Below, one piece after another: positions 1 through 11,997 of a stretch of DNA of 64,000 bases. Source of the DNA: Lytechinus pictus (lineage: Eukaryota > Echinodermata > Echinoidea > Temnopleuroida > Toxopneustidae); contig NC_087252.1 of NCBI RefSeq assembly GCF_037042905.1, positions 36,993,556 through 37,057,555 on the forward strand. Reading direction: 5' to 3'. The notes under the pieces are model-generated. The model was not told the origin of the DNA and ran no database searches. It worked only from the letters and a program-made list of their open reading frames with translations. A program made the position numbers and the translations under genes. The number at the start of each line of letters is the position of its first letter. Within the stretch, counting starts at the first letter, position 1.

Positions 1-1092
1 TATCATTTCAGAACAAAAATATCAAATAACAAAGCAATTAAGGCGGCCCCAAAAAAAGGAAGGAGGGGACGAGAAAAAAAATTGAAATTATTTTTATTTG
101 GCCTCATCTGACCACCTGACAGGTGTGTGTCAAGCCCTTTTTTGGGGGGGGGGTGGTCTACATATGTGACCTACTATCTCAAAAGCCCACAATAAGTCAC
201 CTAAAATGAGTTTTGAAATTTTCATTGTTGAAATTCCATTATTTTAATTATATTATTCTAGAATTTACAAGACGGCTGTGCCCTTAGCCTTTAGGTGTTG
301 ACATGCGTAGTCAGTCACAACTATGTCAACAGAGGGTTTCCTTTATGATAAAAATATTGAGGCCTAATCTTAAAGATCCATAATGCTTAGAAAATGTTTC
401 GAATCGGCTACTCTTAAAATGTGGGATAATTCATCAAAGCACATAGTAATAAAGTACTAAAATCTACAAGAAAGGCCAACTGAGAAACTCTGATTTCTGA
501 AACGAATTGAAATAAAATCACAGGTTTCTGGTAGGCTTTGAGTTTCCCCCTCCTGCGCTAAGCGTGGAAGCTTTGAAATTTCCTGAAATCATTAGCAAAA
601 GAAGACAATCTTTGTTGTGATTCTACATCTGCCCTTTCCCTAACTTCTCTTACTTTTTCATTTTTTTTTCTCTCTCCCCCTTTCTCCCTCTCTCCTTTTT
701 TTTTTTTTTTTGGGGGGGGGGGGGGTGACTGCCCCAACCCCCCAGCTACATGCCTGGTAGTTATGACACTGATGGCTAGTTTTATCTCAATGTCAATCTT
801 GACACTTTGCCAAAGACTCTCTTTGCATGCATATAATATAGGCCTAGGCCTACATAAAAAAACTAGAAATATCACTATCAGTGATTAATAATACTACCCC
901 CGCCAGCAGCGCTCTACCTACATAAAAAATAATATCCCACTATAATAACCCCAAAAAGAAAAGAAAAAATGAAATATTTTGAAGTCTATCAGTTAGGGCA
1001 AAAACTATGCATCATCAGATATATCAAAGAATGACATTTCACTGAGAATCCAATCAACAGTGCAACCTTCTTTTTTTTTTAACTATTAGGCC
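1..1092. other. AT-rich intergenic DNA, no gene seen
   Basis: The stretch has homopolymer runs (G near 145, T then G near 690-726) and no open frame with coding character. The minus-strand open frame over 558-875 is created by the T/G runs and reads as a Pro/Lys/Glu low-complexity string, so I do not call it a gene. Confidence 0.6.
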
Positions 1093-1860
1093 TATATCTT
1101 GCACTTCTTCATATCACTATGGACCCATGCACCGAATTTCAAATCAATTGGTCAAAAAATGAGGGAGTAGTATGATCCACAAGATTTTTGCACCAATTTT
1201 ATTTTAAAATGTTGTTGCCATGGCAACGCAATTCTCGACTTTGACGAAAATTATATCTTGCACTTATATTTTATACACATCAATATGGACTTAATGTTCC
1301 AAATTTCAAATTAATTGGTCCTTAACTGAGGGAGTAGTATGATCCACAAAAATTTTGCACAAATTTCATTCAAAAAATGCTGTTGCCATGGCAACACGAT
1401 TCTCGACTCTGACGAAAAATATATCTTGAATTTTTATACATCATTATGGACCTATGTAAGCCTACTAGCCTAATTAAAAATTCAGGTCAATTGATCAAAA
1501 ACTGAGGAAGGAGTTAGATCCACAAATTTTTTGCATGAATTTCATTCAAAAAATGCTGTTGCCACGGCAACGCAATTCTCAACTTTGATGAACAATATAT
1601 CTTGCACTTCTATACATCATTATGGACCTATGTAGGCCTACTAAATTTCAGGTCAATTGATCAAAAACTGAGGGAGGAGTTAGATCCACAAGATTTTTGC
1701 ATGAATTTCACTCAAAAAATGCTGTTGCCATGGCAACGCATTTCCCGACTTTGACGAAAAATATATCTTGCACTTCTACATATCATTATGGACCCATGTA
1801 TTAAATTTCAAGTCAATTGATCAAAAACTGAGGGAGTTTGATCCACAAGATTCTGCAACG
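1093..1860. repeat. Tandem repeat, 159-176 bp units, each with a GTTGCCATGGCAAC palindrome
   Basis: Units start with TATATCTTGCAC or a close variant at about 1093, 1252, 1420, 1596 and 1762, and the last is truncated. Each full unit carries a block like TGATCCACAAGATTTTTGCA followed by GTTGCCATGGCAAC, a perfect 14-bp palindrome in most units (GTTGCCACGGCAAC in the third). The array ends in a CCGCCCGCCCG run. It looks like an old dispersed satellite-type repeat. No coding function is apparent. Confidence 0.85.
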
Positions 1861-1889
1861 GACCGCCCGCCCGCCCGGCCACACGGTGA

Positions 1890-2540
1890 TTCCTATATAG
1901 GGCCTAGGCCTACCCCCTTACAGTTACACACCTTGTGTGTGGCGGGGGTATAAAAAATCAGTAGTAGGCCTAAGTTAGGCCTACTAGGCCTAGGCTATAG
2001 CTACCTTCAAGACAGTGAAGCCATAACTTAGGCATTCATTGAAAAAAAATTGAATATCAAATACTAAAGTTAGGCCTAGGCCTAAACTAAGTTAAGGCCT
2101 AGGCTAGGCTAGGGCTAGGCCTTGATCTAGTCTAGCCTTGGCCTGGGTCAGGGCCCAGGCCTAGTATGAAATGAGGTTTGGAATAAAAATATGCTTCTTG
2201 ACATTTTTGTGCATGAGATCGCTGAATACCTTAGCCTTCAGGGCCTATACAATCCACGCTTCATGAATATACTCGTAATGTAGATAGATCTAGGCCCCGC
2301 CGGGATCTAACAGTTAGGCCTATAGCTAGGCCTACATGGGTCTGCCTTGTTTTGCCTTGCCTTGCTCAAGACGACTCGACATGCTATTGCTAACCATAAC
2401 TTACTAGGCCTAGTAGGCCTAAAGTTAGGCCTAATACTAGTTAGATAGGCCTAACGTTAGACCTAAGGTAGGCCTAGCCTAGCCCAACTTCCAAGCCTAA
2501 CTTACTCGAGTTCCATTTGCTGTCTTATGACTGAGACTGC
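1890..2540. repeat. AGGCCTA-rich low-complexity DNA
   Basis: The palindromic motif TAGGCCTA and overlapping forms occur dozens of times here, densest at 1960-2170 and 2310-2480. Shorter clusters recur elsewhere in the window. This compositional feature is one reason for the echinoderm assignment (inference). No coding signal is seen. Confidence 0.7.
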
Positions 2541-3100
2541 TAGTGCTAGCCGCGAGACCAGGGCCAGGGCCAGGCCCAGGGGTGAACATCATAAAACAAC
2601 ATCAATTCCAGACTAATCATTGTGCAAACTGCATGCAGACTGTCGAATGCAGTAGGCTAAGGCTAAGCTACCGTACATCAATCATATTCATAACGTACCA
2701 TGTGCATCGAGTAGCATCGCAGTGATCGTACATGACATTTTGTGAGTTGCATTGACATTTTGTGAGTTGCATTTTGACCGAAAATCGTACCGTATGATGG
2801 CACTGTTGCAGATACAAGAAATTTGTTCAAGAGAATAGAGCATATTAATAATTAATACATATAAAAATAAAACTACTTCACCGACAAAATCATGTAATAT
2901 CTTACAGATTAAACTGGATAACTTACCGCGGTATACACTCATGATATGGCGACTGATTTCAAATGATCGTCTGCGCTGCGCTAGCTGCGCGCGCGGCCGG
3001 CGCGGTGACGTCAGTCAACAAGTTTGACCAATGAAATGTTTCATCGAAGACAACGTCATTTTGAAGAGAATACGTATCAAAAATTTTCAGCATCCACGTC
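2541..3100. promoter_or_regulatory. GC-rich island with a CRE-type TGACGTCA site; no gene attached
   Basis: A short GC-rich block at 2968-3013 ends in the perfect CRE palindrome TGACGTCA (3006-3013), within otherwise AT-rich DNA. A direct 20-bp duplication containing TTTGTGAGTTGCATT lies near 2735-2775. It could be a promoter of a transcript whose coding exon I cannot see, or chance. No adjacent ORF is convincing. Confidence 0.25.
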
Positions 3101-3690
3101 ATTTTGTCGGGGGGGGGGGGGGCACTCAACTTTGGGTTTGGTAGGGATGTGCGGCCCCGGTTTCTGAAACGGGGGACAGGTATAACCGAGTTGACTCTGA
3201 AAAGGAGATCTATAACCGAAGTGACCTTAAAAGCAGTGGCGGCACCAGGATTTTTAAGGGGGGGGGGGGCAAATAGGGGGCAAAACAAAATGTGGGGGGG
3301 GGGCAATGCCGGACAAAAAAAACCCTCCCTTTTCTTTTCTTTCTCATTTTCAACCCTTTAATTTTTCACTCCGAAAATTATTGGGGGCAACTTGGAGGGG
3401 GGGGGGGCCGGGCAAAGCTTCTGACGGGGGGGGGGTCAAATGCCGTTTGAATTTGAGAGCTATTTTTTGTCAATTGCTCTGGAAGCAAAAAAATCTGAAA
3501 TTTGCTTAAAATGGCCGGGGGTCTAGATATTAAATTTCCCCCAAAAGGGATTAAGAATTTTCAAAAAGGGCTTGTGAACTAAATATTGTGCTTGAATTTA
3601 TATGGGGTCTACGGAGCGGCAGGCAATTAAGGCGTGAAGAGGGTGTTTGCGGCGGCACATTTTTTAGGTCAGTACGTGTCCCGGGCATTT
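3101..3690. repeat. Poly-G repeat debris
   Basis: Several G-runs of 8-14 follow phrases such as GGCACCAGGATTTTTAAG (about 3240), the usual appearance of degenerate poly-G-ended hAT-like elements elsewhere in the window. Boundaries cannot be set. Short open frames here are artefacts of the runs. Confidence 0.5.
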
Positions 3691-3991
3691 TGTCATTCAA
3701 AAGGGAACGATTATCTATTTTCATTAAATAGTCTTCTATTCAAAATATTTGACAAGGAAATCTTTTTGTTATTGTCATTCAAAATGAAACGATTCTTTTC
3801 ATTTTAAATAGTTTTCTAATCATTTTGAACAGTTTTCTATTCAAAATATTTGACAAGGAAATCTTTTTATCTTTGTCATTCAAAATGAAACGATTCTTTT
3901 TCATTTTGAACAGTTTTCTAATCATTTTGAATAGAAAACTATTCATTTTGAATAGTTTTCTATTCGAAAATATTTGACAAGGAAATCTTTT
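3691..3991. repeat. Tandem repeat, about 2.9 units of 83-117 bp
   Basis: Units begin with GTCATTCAAAA at about 3691, 3774 and 3875 and end with ATTTGACAAGGAAATCTTTT. The third unit contains an extra internal inverted segment with alternating AATAGTTTTCTA and AATAGAAAACTA blocks. Confidence 0.8.
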
Positions 3992-4023
3992 CAGAATTTG
4001 AAGAGGTTATTTTAAGAGTGTAC

Positions 4024-4072
4024 GAGTGCTGATTTTCTAGTTCAAATTTGAACTAGAAAATCAGCACACTCG
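4024..4072. repeat. Near-perfect hairpin, 23-bp arms
   Basis: GAGTGCTGATTTTCTAG is followed by its complement CTAGAAAATCAGCAC after a short AT-rich centre. The same hairpin core lies in the middle of the foldback MITE at 25972-26166. Here only the core and one TACAGTG-type end (about 4078) remain, so this is a truncated copy of that MITE. Confidence 0.75.
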
Positions 4073-4164
4073 TTTTTACAGTGCATGACAAAAAGGAGAA
4101 AATTAGAATTTTTCCTATTCCATGTAATGAAATACAAAGGAAATAGTAATTGGATGATGTCATC

Positions 4165-5527
4165 CAGGGGCGGATCCAGCTTTCGCCAATAGGGGGGGGG
4201 GGCGAAAAAAAAAAACCCATATTTTCCCCGATCGGCCGCTCAAAGTTGATTTTTATTTGTTTCTTGAAGGGGTAGTCCTAACAGTCACTTCTTAGCTTTA
4301 TTCTCACAAAACATAAATAAATAGTCTCCTATAGGCCCTAATTGAATAGTACGAGCGCGAAGCGCGAGCTATTAAAAAAAAGGAAATTTAATGTATTTTG
4401 TCCTGAAAATTGAACATTCTGAGCAACAATTGTGATTTTGAACAAGATGTGTATGTAACTAAATAATCACTGCGAGCGCGAATCGCGAGCAGAAATTATT
4501 GATATATTTTTTAATATATGGAAAACAGACCTTAAGGACTGTTTACAGTTACCCATGAAAACGATACGTATTTCAATAATCAAATAATGCAAGCGCGAAG
4601 CGCGAGCTAAAAATGTTTTACCTAAACATTTTAAGCACTTTTTGTAATCATAAACAGGATAGGTATATATAACTAAACATTTCATGCGAATAAAAAACAA
4701 ACTGTGTATTTATTGTGTGCCCGTGTGTTTGAGATTTAGACCTAGAATCTGGGCATTCTAAATACATTTCTTTTATTATGAAAATCAATAATGCGCGAGC
4801 TGAAAAAAACAATTGATGGTGATCTGAAGAGGGTCAATTAAAGCAAAGTGGATATGGATCGTACTTCACAAATGATGCGAGCGCAAAGCGCGAGCCGATT
4901 TTTAAAATTATTATTTAAACCAATTAAGCACCCGGGGAAATTGTAAGGACATTTTGTCATCATATGAAAATGACTATTTCCTATCTCCTTCCTAAGCGCG
5001 AGATATGAAATTTGTCAATATCGATATTCCATTCTGAAAAAAGGGACAATTTAATTATTAGGTATTCATTAAATTGTTACCTTATTCATAGAGCTATTGC
5101 CTTATTCATCGATCTAATATTAATGAGAGCTCGAAATCTGTTAAAAATAAGGCCTGAAAACTGGACATTTTAAGTACATGTAATTTTTTAATATTGTTTA
5201 ACGGTCTACTTGTGCACATATGATAATCCTCCTATGCAGAGCTAGTCGGCCGTTGATGGAGTGCAGGAGACCCATGCATGTGCAGGCCGGAGAATGTCTT
5301 GATGCGCGCAGTTGTGGTTGTGAACCAACAGAATGCGGTGCCACTGCAAATAGGCCTGTGGGGATCGGGCCGGACCGTTATGAGGCCGTAAATTAAACAT
5401 GGGTATGATAACCTCCTTCGTACTTTTCTTTCTGTTTTTCAGCGTTTCTCTCAAGTTAAAAGGACATTTTTTTGGCCAAAAAATGGGGGGGGGGGCGGCT
5501 CGCCCCCCCCCCTTGGATCCGCGCCTG
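4165..5527. mobile_element. hAT-like element with poly-G end, 5-bp target duplication
   Basis: The termini are CAGGGGCGGATCC and GGATCCGCGCCTG, inverted. TCATC occurs on both sides (4160-4164, 5528-5532), and the related sequence near 54595-54610 shows the empty site. Inside are repeated blocks of the type GAGCGCGAAGCGCGAGC (about 4351, 4472, 4592, 4790, 4879, 4995) spaced mostly 85-200 bp apart. No transposase frame is visible. CAG-type termini suggest hAT, but hAT usually makes 8-bp duplications, so the superfamily is uncertain. Confidence 0.75.
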
Positions 5528-5559
5528 TCATCAGTCCCCTCATTTGCATACGGATCAGG

Positions 5560-5827
5560 GGCCCGTCTTACTAAGAGTTGTGATTGATCCGATCAATCGC
5601 AACTATGTATGGAAAGCCAGCAAAGTAAATATATAAAATACATTTTTGTTTTAAACAAATATACATACGAATGTATATCCATAAATTCATTGATTTCTTG
5701 TCAATTTGGTGTGTTCTTCTTTGTTTACAAAGGACATTTTGCAAATTTCCTGTAGAAAAAAACACTGATGGATTTCCATAGAGTTACGATTGACTTGGAT
5801 TAATTTTAACTCTTTGTAAGACGGGTC
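5560..5827. mobile_element. MITE, GGCCCGTCTTAC family, flanked by T/CCAGG
   Basis: The inverted ends are GGCCCGTCTTACTAAGAG and CTCTTTGTAAGACGGGTC, with inner ATTGATCCGATCAATCGCAA near the left end. The flanks are TCAGG (5555-5559) and CCAGG (5828-5832). The uninterrupted host sequence near 59098-59105 reads CCAGGATG, so the original target was CCAGG. It is non-coding. Other copies lie at 15724-16009, 17954-18533, 36176-36440 and 36538-43340 (interrupted). Confidence 0.85.
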
Positions 5828-6114
5828 CCAGGATGTTAATATAATTATTACGTGAAATTAGGCACGACTTTAAAATGTTATAACTTTCTTATTTTCCATC
5901 CGATTTTAATGAAATTTACAGTGTGATTCTTGTTTGATTTTTACATTTTTATTCAAACCAACTTTGGTTAGGGTGGACGTCTTGTTCTTTAACATATTTA
6001 ACGGAAGGGCTGAACCATTATGGGTCAAGCAGCGCCGAGGCGCTGCTCTGCCCATAATACCGATAATTTACAAAGGGTGGGGTTTATTATACTGTACATA
6101 ATGATTATACTCAC

Positions 6115-6380
6115 GATACTCTTCGTGGATATATCTTCATGTTGGTTGCCTTGAACCAAACGTCTTTGGCCTCTTCATAGTCGGCTTCATTCCCCTCAAG
6201 CTTCAGGGGAAGTTTGCGACCAGTCGCCGTCTCAAAGCAACCGCCCACCAGTGCCGCGACGGTATACAGCTCGAAATATATGTCCATATCTTCTATAGCT
6301 GAAAGGCACTTGGTGAGGACTGTAGATCTAGACCTTGGAATGCACCAAAGTGCAACTTTCACCTGCTGCCTGTCAGCCAT
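6115..6380 (-). CDS. Sulfotransferase-like protein, duplicated first coding exon (partial gene)
   Basis: The ATG is at 6380. The exon encodes 88 residues plus two bases and ends at an intact GTGAGT donor (phase 2). It is nearly identical to the first exon at 16207-16472, with about six amino-acid differences. The 5'-phosphosulfate loop IPRSRSTVL is intact and there is no frameshift or stop. No matching second exon, which would be about 640 nt, exists in the 6.1 kb downstream on the minus strand. This is therefore either exon 1 of a second tandem gene whose 3' part lies beyond the left edge, or an orphan exon copied with its flanking repeats. Preservation of frame and donor slightly favours a recent or functional copy. 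Confidence 0.7.
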
Positions 6381-6646
6381 GATTGAAAAGACAAAAACTC
6401 TCCCAGTAAACTTGTACCAGTAATAGGCCTACGCTTTAGATTTCACTGTGTGGGGGAATAGATTAATGTTCTGTGACTGCAATCCCAATTTCACACCAAT
6501 ATTGTCATGCTGTTTACCGATCACAATGATCAGACAAGTTGATAAAATGATAATAGTTGTACCATGTTCCATGACCCTGCATTGTTCCCGTCATTGTTTA
6601 CCTAGCGACAGTAGGAAACGGCACTACGATCACAATTGTTTATTAA

Positions 6647-7394
6647 GGGGGAAGTTCACCCTGACAAAAGTTTATTGTAGAAATAGCAGACAAAATAATT
6701 AAAAAAAAAATATTGGCGAAGGTTTGAGGAAAAAATCCATCAAGGAATAAAGTTGCTAGAATTTTCATTATTTGATTTGTGACATCATATGCGAGCAGCT
6801 TTCCTACATAATGGTAAAAAGAATTCTCGGCAAATTTTAAATGGTTTTTACTGTAGGCCTACCTTTAGTATAGCAATAAACAAATCATTTCACACCCGTT
6901 TCTTAAAAGAAAGCAAAAATAAGTCATCCCGAACCATTAAAAAAAATTGTTGTTTAAAAGGGAAGTTCACCCTGACAAAAGTTTATTGTAAAAATAGCAG
7001 ACATAATAATAATTAGAAAAATATTGGCGAAGGTTTGAGGAAAAATCCATCAAGGAATAAAGTTGCTAGAATTTTCATTATTTGATTTGTGACATCATTT
7101 GCGAGCAGCTTTCCTACATAATGGTAAAAAAATTCTCAGCAAATTTAAAATGGTTTTTACTGTAGGCCTACCTTTAGTATAGCAATAAACGAATCATTTC
7201 ACACCCGTTTCTTAAAAGAAAGCAAAAGTAAGTCATCCCCAATCTTTAAAAGTGGAAATACATGCATTTTATATCAAATAATGTATGGTGTAGCTGCTTG
7301 TTTATGACGTCACAAATCCGAAAGTAAAAATTATAATATCTTTTTTAATCTTTAATGGATATTCCTTACACCTTCACCAATATGTTTTATTATT
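6647..7394. mobile_element. Kolobok-like foldback MITE, tandemly duplicated left arm
   Basis: It starts after TTAA (6643-6646) with GGGGGAAGTTCACCCTGAC, like the intact copy at 16733-17206. The left arm occurs twice (from 6647 and from about 6957), both containing CTACATAATGGTAAAAA and GTAGGCCTACCTTTAG. The right terminus is missing, cut by the element starting near 7396. Confidence 0.8.
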
Positions 7395-7395
7395 A

Positions 7396-8421
7396 CGGGA
7401 CGTTGTTGTCGGGGGTTCAAAAAGAGGCTTGCGCCAGAATCGCAGAATATGAGTAATATGATGATCAGACTTCTTGCTAATCAACAGACTTCCTCTTAAC
7501 CTTTTCATTATCTATGTCATAATTTTCGAATAATGCTGTTAAATTTTATTTACAAATTTATTTATTTACTTGAATTATTTTGTTTTTTCATTTAAACTTC
7601 TTTTACCTTTGAATTTTCCTTCATAAGTAAGAAAAGAAGACTTTTGTCAACCCAAGCAAGAAGATTTGCATTATTAAATGGGAAAAGTTTAATTATTCAA
7701 ATCCTTTCATTATGTGAAACAAATTATGTAAAAAGACATGAATCCATTTTTCAAGGGGTTATTGATTCCTTGACGAGGTTTAATTATATGCTTGACAAGA
7801 CAAAGAGAAAGGGATTCATGTCTTTCAATGGCAATGGTGTATTGAGTCAATATTGAAGGAGCTAGATATGGCGGATCGGGTAAAATGTTTTAAAAAGTTG
7901 TGAGCGAGCGAAGCGAGCACGCAAATATTATCTTTTTTATTACAATATCAAATTTTGTGATAGATTTTGACATAATATTCAGAAAATAATATCATATTTG
8001 ACTTTTTATCTTTCCTTTTATTTCCTTTCCACTTTTTTTCTTGGTCATAATTTTTTTAATTGAGGGGGGGGGGCGAGCATCCCCGAGCCCCCGCCCATCT
8101 GTATGGCACTGTTCAAAAGGCACCAATAACCTTCGTAGCACACAATGAAAGGATTTGAAAAAAATCAACACTCTCCAATACTTAGGTTGAACAAAAAAAG
8201 TTTTTGTTTAAAGAAGGAATATATTAAAAAGAAACAAGAAGCCAAAAAAAAAATAGATTTGGAAATGAATTTTGACCGCATAATTTGAAAATTATGGCAA
8301 AGATAATGAAAAGGTTAAGAGGAAGTCTGCTGATAAGCAAGAAGTCCGATCATCATATTGATCATTTTATGCCATTGTGGCGCAAGCCTCCTTTTTAACC
8401 CCAGACAAAAACATTCCGTGT
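7396..8421. mobile_element. Foldback element, about 150-bp inverted ends
   Basis: The left arm (ACGGGACGTTGTTGTC..., AGAGGCTTGCGCCA, ACTTCCTCTTAACC) is mirrored at 8280-8421 (GGTTAAGAGGAAGT, TGGCGCAAGCCTCC). The centre is AT-rich with a GAGCGAGCGAAGCGAGC motif near 7903 and a G-run near 8064. A 70-codon open frame at 7644-7856 shows no recognisable domain. No clear target duplication was seen. Confidence 0.75.
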
Positions 8422-9160
8422 TCGCTCAAGCATGAACGAATCTAAATTTTTTTTTCAATTGCATTTGAAAGATAAGACCTCAGAGCACCCATTAACACCA
8501 AAATATAGTACATCATAATTTGAAACAAAAATTGTATAGACTTTTCAAATCTGTCCCGTTTTTTTATACGCACTGTATAGTGTCACTATGCTATGCAGGC
8601 GAGAGAATCTATATTCTTCTTTCAATTTTAGCTATGAAGACGACGCACATGCAGAGGAGCAGATCTGAACACGATAAGCTAAACAATTTATTTATTTATT
8701 CAATCATTTATTCATTCATTCATTTATTTATTTATTTATTCATTCATTTACTTGACTTATTTACCCATGGACTTGGGTTGCAATAGAAAATTATCAAAAA
8801 TTAATATTTGTATTCAATTACAGATTTACAAATTGGCAAGATAGCTAGACAGAATTTGTCCCCAACACTGCCCCTCCACCCCTCCCCATGGGCTTGAGAA
8901 CGCTACTTGAAGAAAGGGTGCTGTTTTTTCGGGGGGGGGGGGTGACATTTAGCTCAAGAAAAAATCTAGAACAGACGGTTATAGCGAGTTTTAACTCCGC
9001 GACGTTCGGAGGGTTCAAGAAGACGGTTAATTTATTAAAATTGCCCGTCAAATGACAATGAACAGCTAGCTGGGAGGTGTTTAGCGAAAATGAACCAGAA
9101 TATCAGACTAGTCTCGTCCGAAGTTTTGGAGCTGACGAAAAAAATACAAATATTAATGTC
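8422..9160. other. Intergenic DNA with (ATTT/ATTC)n microsatellite
   Basis: The microsatellite lies at about 8687-8755. The remainder has a G-run near 8931 and no exon-like sequence. Confidence 0.6.
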
Positions 9161-9167
9161 TTTGTCC

Positions 9168-9508
9168 TGGTGGGTGTTTCATAAAGCTGTTCGTAAGATA
9201 CGACTGACTTTACGCACGACTGGTGACCCCTTCTTGTGATAGGTAGGAAATAGGAAGGTAGGAAGTAATTCCTTAAAAAGCTGTGTGCGCTATGAACGCC
9301 TAGCTTAGCCGGGTAATATAGGAGCGCCTTGAGCACCTAACAAGGTGGATATGTGCGCAATATAAATACCCTATATTATTATTATTATTATTATTATTAT
9401 AGAATATAGATGGTACATCCCGATGTCATTCATTTATGACCTAAGAACATGTTCCAGTCGTTCGTAAAGTTGTGCGTAACTTTACGAGCAGCTTTATGAA
9501 ACACCCAC
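9168..9508. mobile_element. Foldback MITE with GTGGGTGTTTCATAAAGC ends, interrupted by a tailed repeat
   Basis: The left end GTGGGTGTTTCATAAAGCTG is mirrored by CAGCTTTATGAAACACCCAC at 9489-9508. The middle (about 9240-9400) contains the phrase GCGCAATATAAATACC followed by (ATT)n, which resembles the 3' tail of a SINE or LINE inserted in the MITE. Confidence 0.75.
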
Positions 9509-11883
9509 AAGAGTCGAGGACAATAATATTTTCGACAAAGACTTCTTGGTTATTTTTTGTCATGAAGGGCATTTGACAATATTTTCTCTGTTCTTCAGCC
9601 CTCCGTAAAAGACCTATCGCGTGAGGCAACATCGTTAGAAATGTTTCATGCAGTCCCTCCTTAAAACCCACCTCTTTTGATAATTTCACTCATATATTTC
9701 GCTTCCATTGTGTTGGGCATAATGTTATACCCCTCAGTTGATTTGCATTATCATATTGTGTTCATATTTTTGAAGTCGGATTGTGTCCTTAGTTTATAGG
9801 ATTATTTGAATTTACATATATGATTATCGACCCGTTATATTTAAGATGTATATTCGCCGATTATCTATTTATTTGTATATATATATAATTGATTTTTCGT
9901 AATGGTGTTTTCACTTTCAGTTTCTTTGTTGTTCTTTTACTGAGATATCTTGAACTCATATTCTCCCCCCCCCCCCTTCTTTCTTAGCGCTTTGAAACTT
10001 TCGTATAAAGCGCTTTATAAATTTTGTATATTATTATTTTTATCGCAAAGCGAATTCAAAGAAAACCAACATAAAATGCTGCTCTTGCATAGAATATAAG
10101 GGGTCAACATCGAGGAAACATGTATAGTTGAATATTTCATTCATAGGTATATTGGTCTTCCCAGGGGAGTCGATCCGTGTTTCCGATACAAATTAAAGTG
10201 AAAGCAGAGAATGTCTAAAACTTTCTGTAAATATTAGTAATAGTTGTAGTCAGGGACTCAGTTTTATAATCATGAGGGGAGCAATAAAAAGCTCTCCTAG
10301 AACTTTTAAGGAGAGCGGTAGAGGAGCACTGCAAAAAGCTCTTCTTCAACATACAATTACAAGGGGAGCTTTTTGTCCAATTAACAAAACAGATGGAGGA
10401 AATATACATGTATGTACTAAGTTACAATCAACAACCAAAGGAAGGAAACAATCGAATATGCAATATTTATAATTGTTTTACAATCAACTATTACAATGTA
10501 TTGTAATTAGATTGTAAAACCTGTTTGAGTGAGGTTTTGACTTTGGCTAGAAGTTAAGTCACTGACAATTTTTTTTTTCGGGGGCTCCATTTTAATTTTT
10601 TTGTCAAATTTTGGGGCTAATTTTGCATTTTGGGGGCTCTTTTTAAATGCTACTTTTTTGTATTTTCAGGAATACCTGTTCACTTATTAATGAATTATTA
10701 CTTTTTGTTAAATATTGTATGATTTTTAAAGTTATTTTTTCATGCTTAGAATCTTGGATGTGGGTGTGTGTGGGTGTGTGGGGCACTGTGCGTGTGTGTG
10801 TGACTGTGAGTTGGACTTGGATATAAATGAATTCAATATCTAATTTCTACTCCGTCTATTCCAGTACAATACCTTGTACTCAGCCATGTACATGTAATAA
10901 AGGCCCACATACCCTAACTTTTCCTGAAGTTCTTTGAAAACGCAGATCTCCACGAAAATTGCATTTCTCTATGGGGGAGTCTAAATTCGGTGAGAATGTA
11001 TTCATTAAGAACTTAAATATACATGACAATGAAGAAATCATCAAACTTTATTGGCAGTTTTGAATAATATACATGAAATGTAAACTCTGTCTGAAACAGA
11101 AAATCACCATCATTGAGGCCTTTACTGAGCGAATTGTCCCCCAGAGCTCTGGCAGAGAGACAGAGCTCCGACTGGCTACATGCGCCAATGCGTTCGTGCG
11201 TGAGCCTGCCGCCGGCCTTGTAAAATAGATGGAGCTTTGTTTGATGATTTATTTTCTGATATTTACCTCATCCCCTAGAAAAAGAAAATAAATGATTTTT
11301 TAGTTATAATTAATAAATGAGGTAACTTATTTTGGATGTTAATAGGCCGTTTTGAAAAGCAAAGCCGAATGACAACTCACCAATGCTAGGTTACTAAACT
11401 CTAAATTGTGATATCTGTAGGGGAAACATGTGCATTAGAAATTGCACATGGTGCGTGGTAGTCATAATGGACCCCTGTTTCCCGACCGTTGCGTTGATTT
11501 TTTTTTCCCATACCTGATACCATGTGTATGGAAATACGTGGTACAGAAAAAAAGACGCAACTTCGGAATTTGAAACTGCGCTCCTCGCTATTTTCAAGGC
11601 TTATTCATGATTTTGAGTGTGGATATTGGATGATTTTTAAATGGTAAGCGGAGCTCGAACATATGGCGTTAGTGGGCCGTTGAGTTGTTATCACTCGGCA
11701 ATGATTTGGGGTGATTTCAAGGGCAACTTTAGGCATTTCCGCGCAGCTCAGCGATCGCGAGGCGCGCTATTAATCGCGCTACCTAAAATGGATTAAGGCG
11801 CGCATGTAGCGCGCGATCGCTCTCGCGCGCCTTAAAATCGAGTCCCTGTGTAGTGCTTTCCAGTGCTCTTTAAAAGCACTCCG
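9509..11883. other. AT-rich DNA without a recognisable gene
   Basis: Visible landmarks are a TATATATA run near 9886, a C-run plus GCGCTTTATAAATTTTG and ATTATTATT tail near 9965-10035 that resembles a SINE/LINE 3' end, and a (GT)n tract at about 10758-10803. A hairpin of GGCGCGC/GCGCGCC blocks lies at 11755-11835. Short open frames lack coding character and splice context. Confidence 0.55.
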
Positions 11884-11889
11884 TTTATT
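11884..11889 (-). promoter_or_regulatory. Poly(A) signal AATAAA for the sulfotransferase-like gene
   Basis: AATAAA on the minus strand lies 109 nt past the stop codon. Position fits a short 3' UTR; no transcript evidence is available here. Confidence 0.5.
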
Positions 11890-11997
11890 TGCATTGCATA
11901 TTATACAATTTTTTAAGTTGTCAAAATTATGGGGGGGGGGGGTAGGCTTGAATCTATTAATTGCCTCTAAATCCCCACCCATGCAGGCAGGTAGGCC

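Larger units (their letters stand above)
4088..5988. mobile_element. Kolobok-like foldback element carrying two nested insertions
   Basis: The outer pieces (4088-4164, 5533-5559, 5833-5988) match the interior and right end of the intact TTAA-flanked elements at 54173-54944 and 58947-59517, including the phrase ATCCGATTTTAATGAAATTT and a right end followed by TTAA (5989-5992). The left terminus is missing. A 1363-bp element and a 268-bp MITE are inserted in it. The intact relatives show the empty sites, so both insertions can be read exactly. Confidence 0.8.
5465..7394. repeat. Segmental duplication, copy A
   Basis: This block is highly similar to 15626-17157: the right end of the poly-G element, the nested MITE, the sulfotransferase first exon and the adjoining foldback element occur in the same order. 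Copy A differs in having the full hAT-like element upstream and an extra tandem duplication of about 310 bp (6647-7255) in the foldback arm. Homology ends near 7394, where another foldback element begins. Confidence 0.85.
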
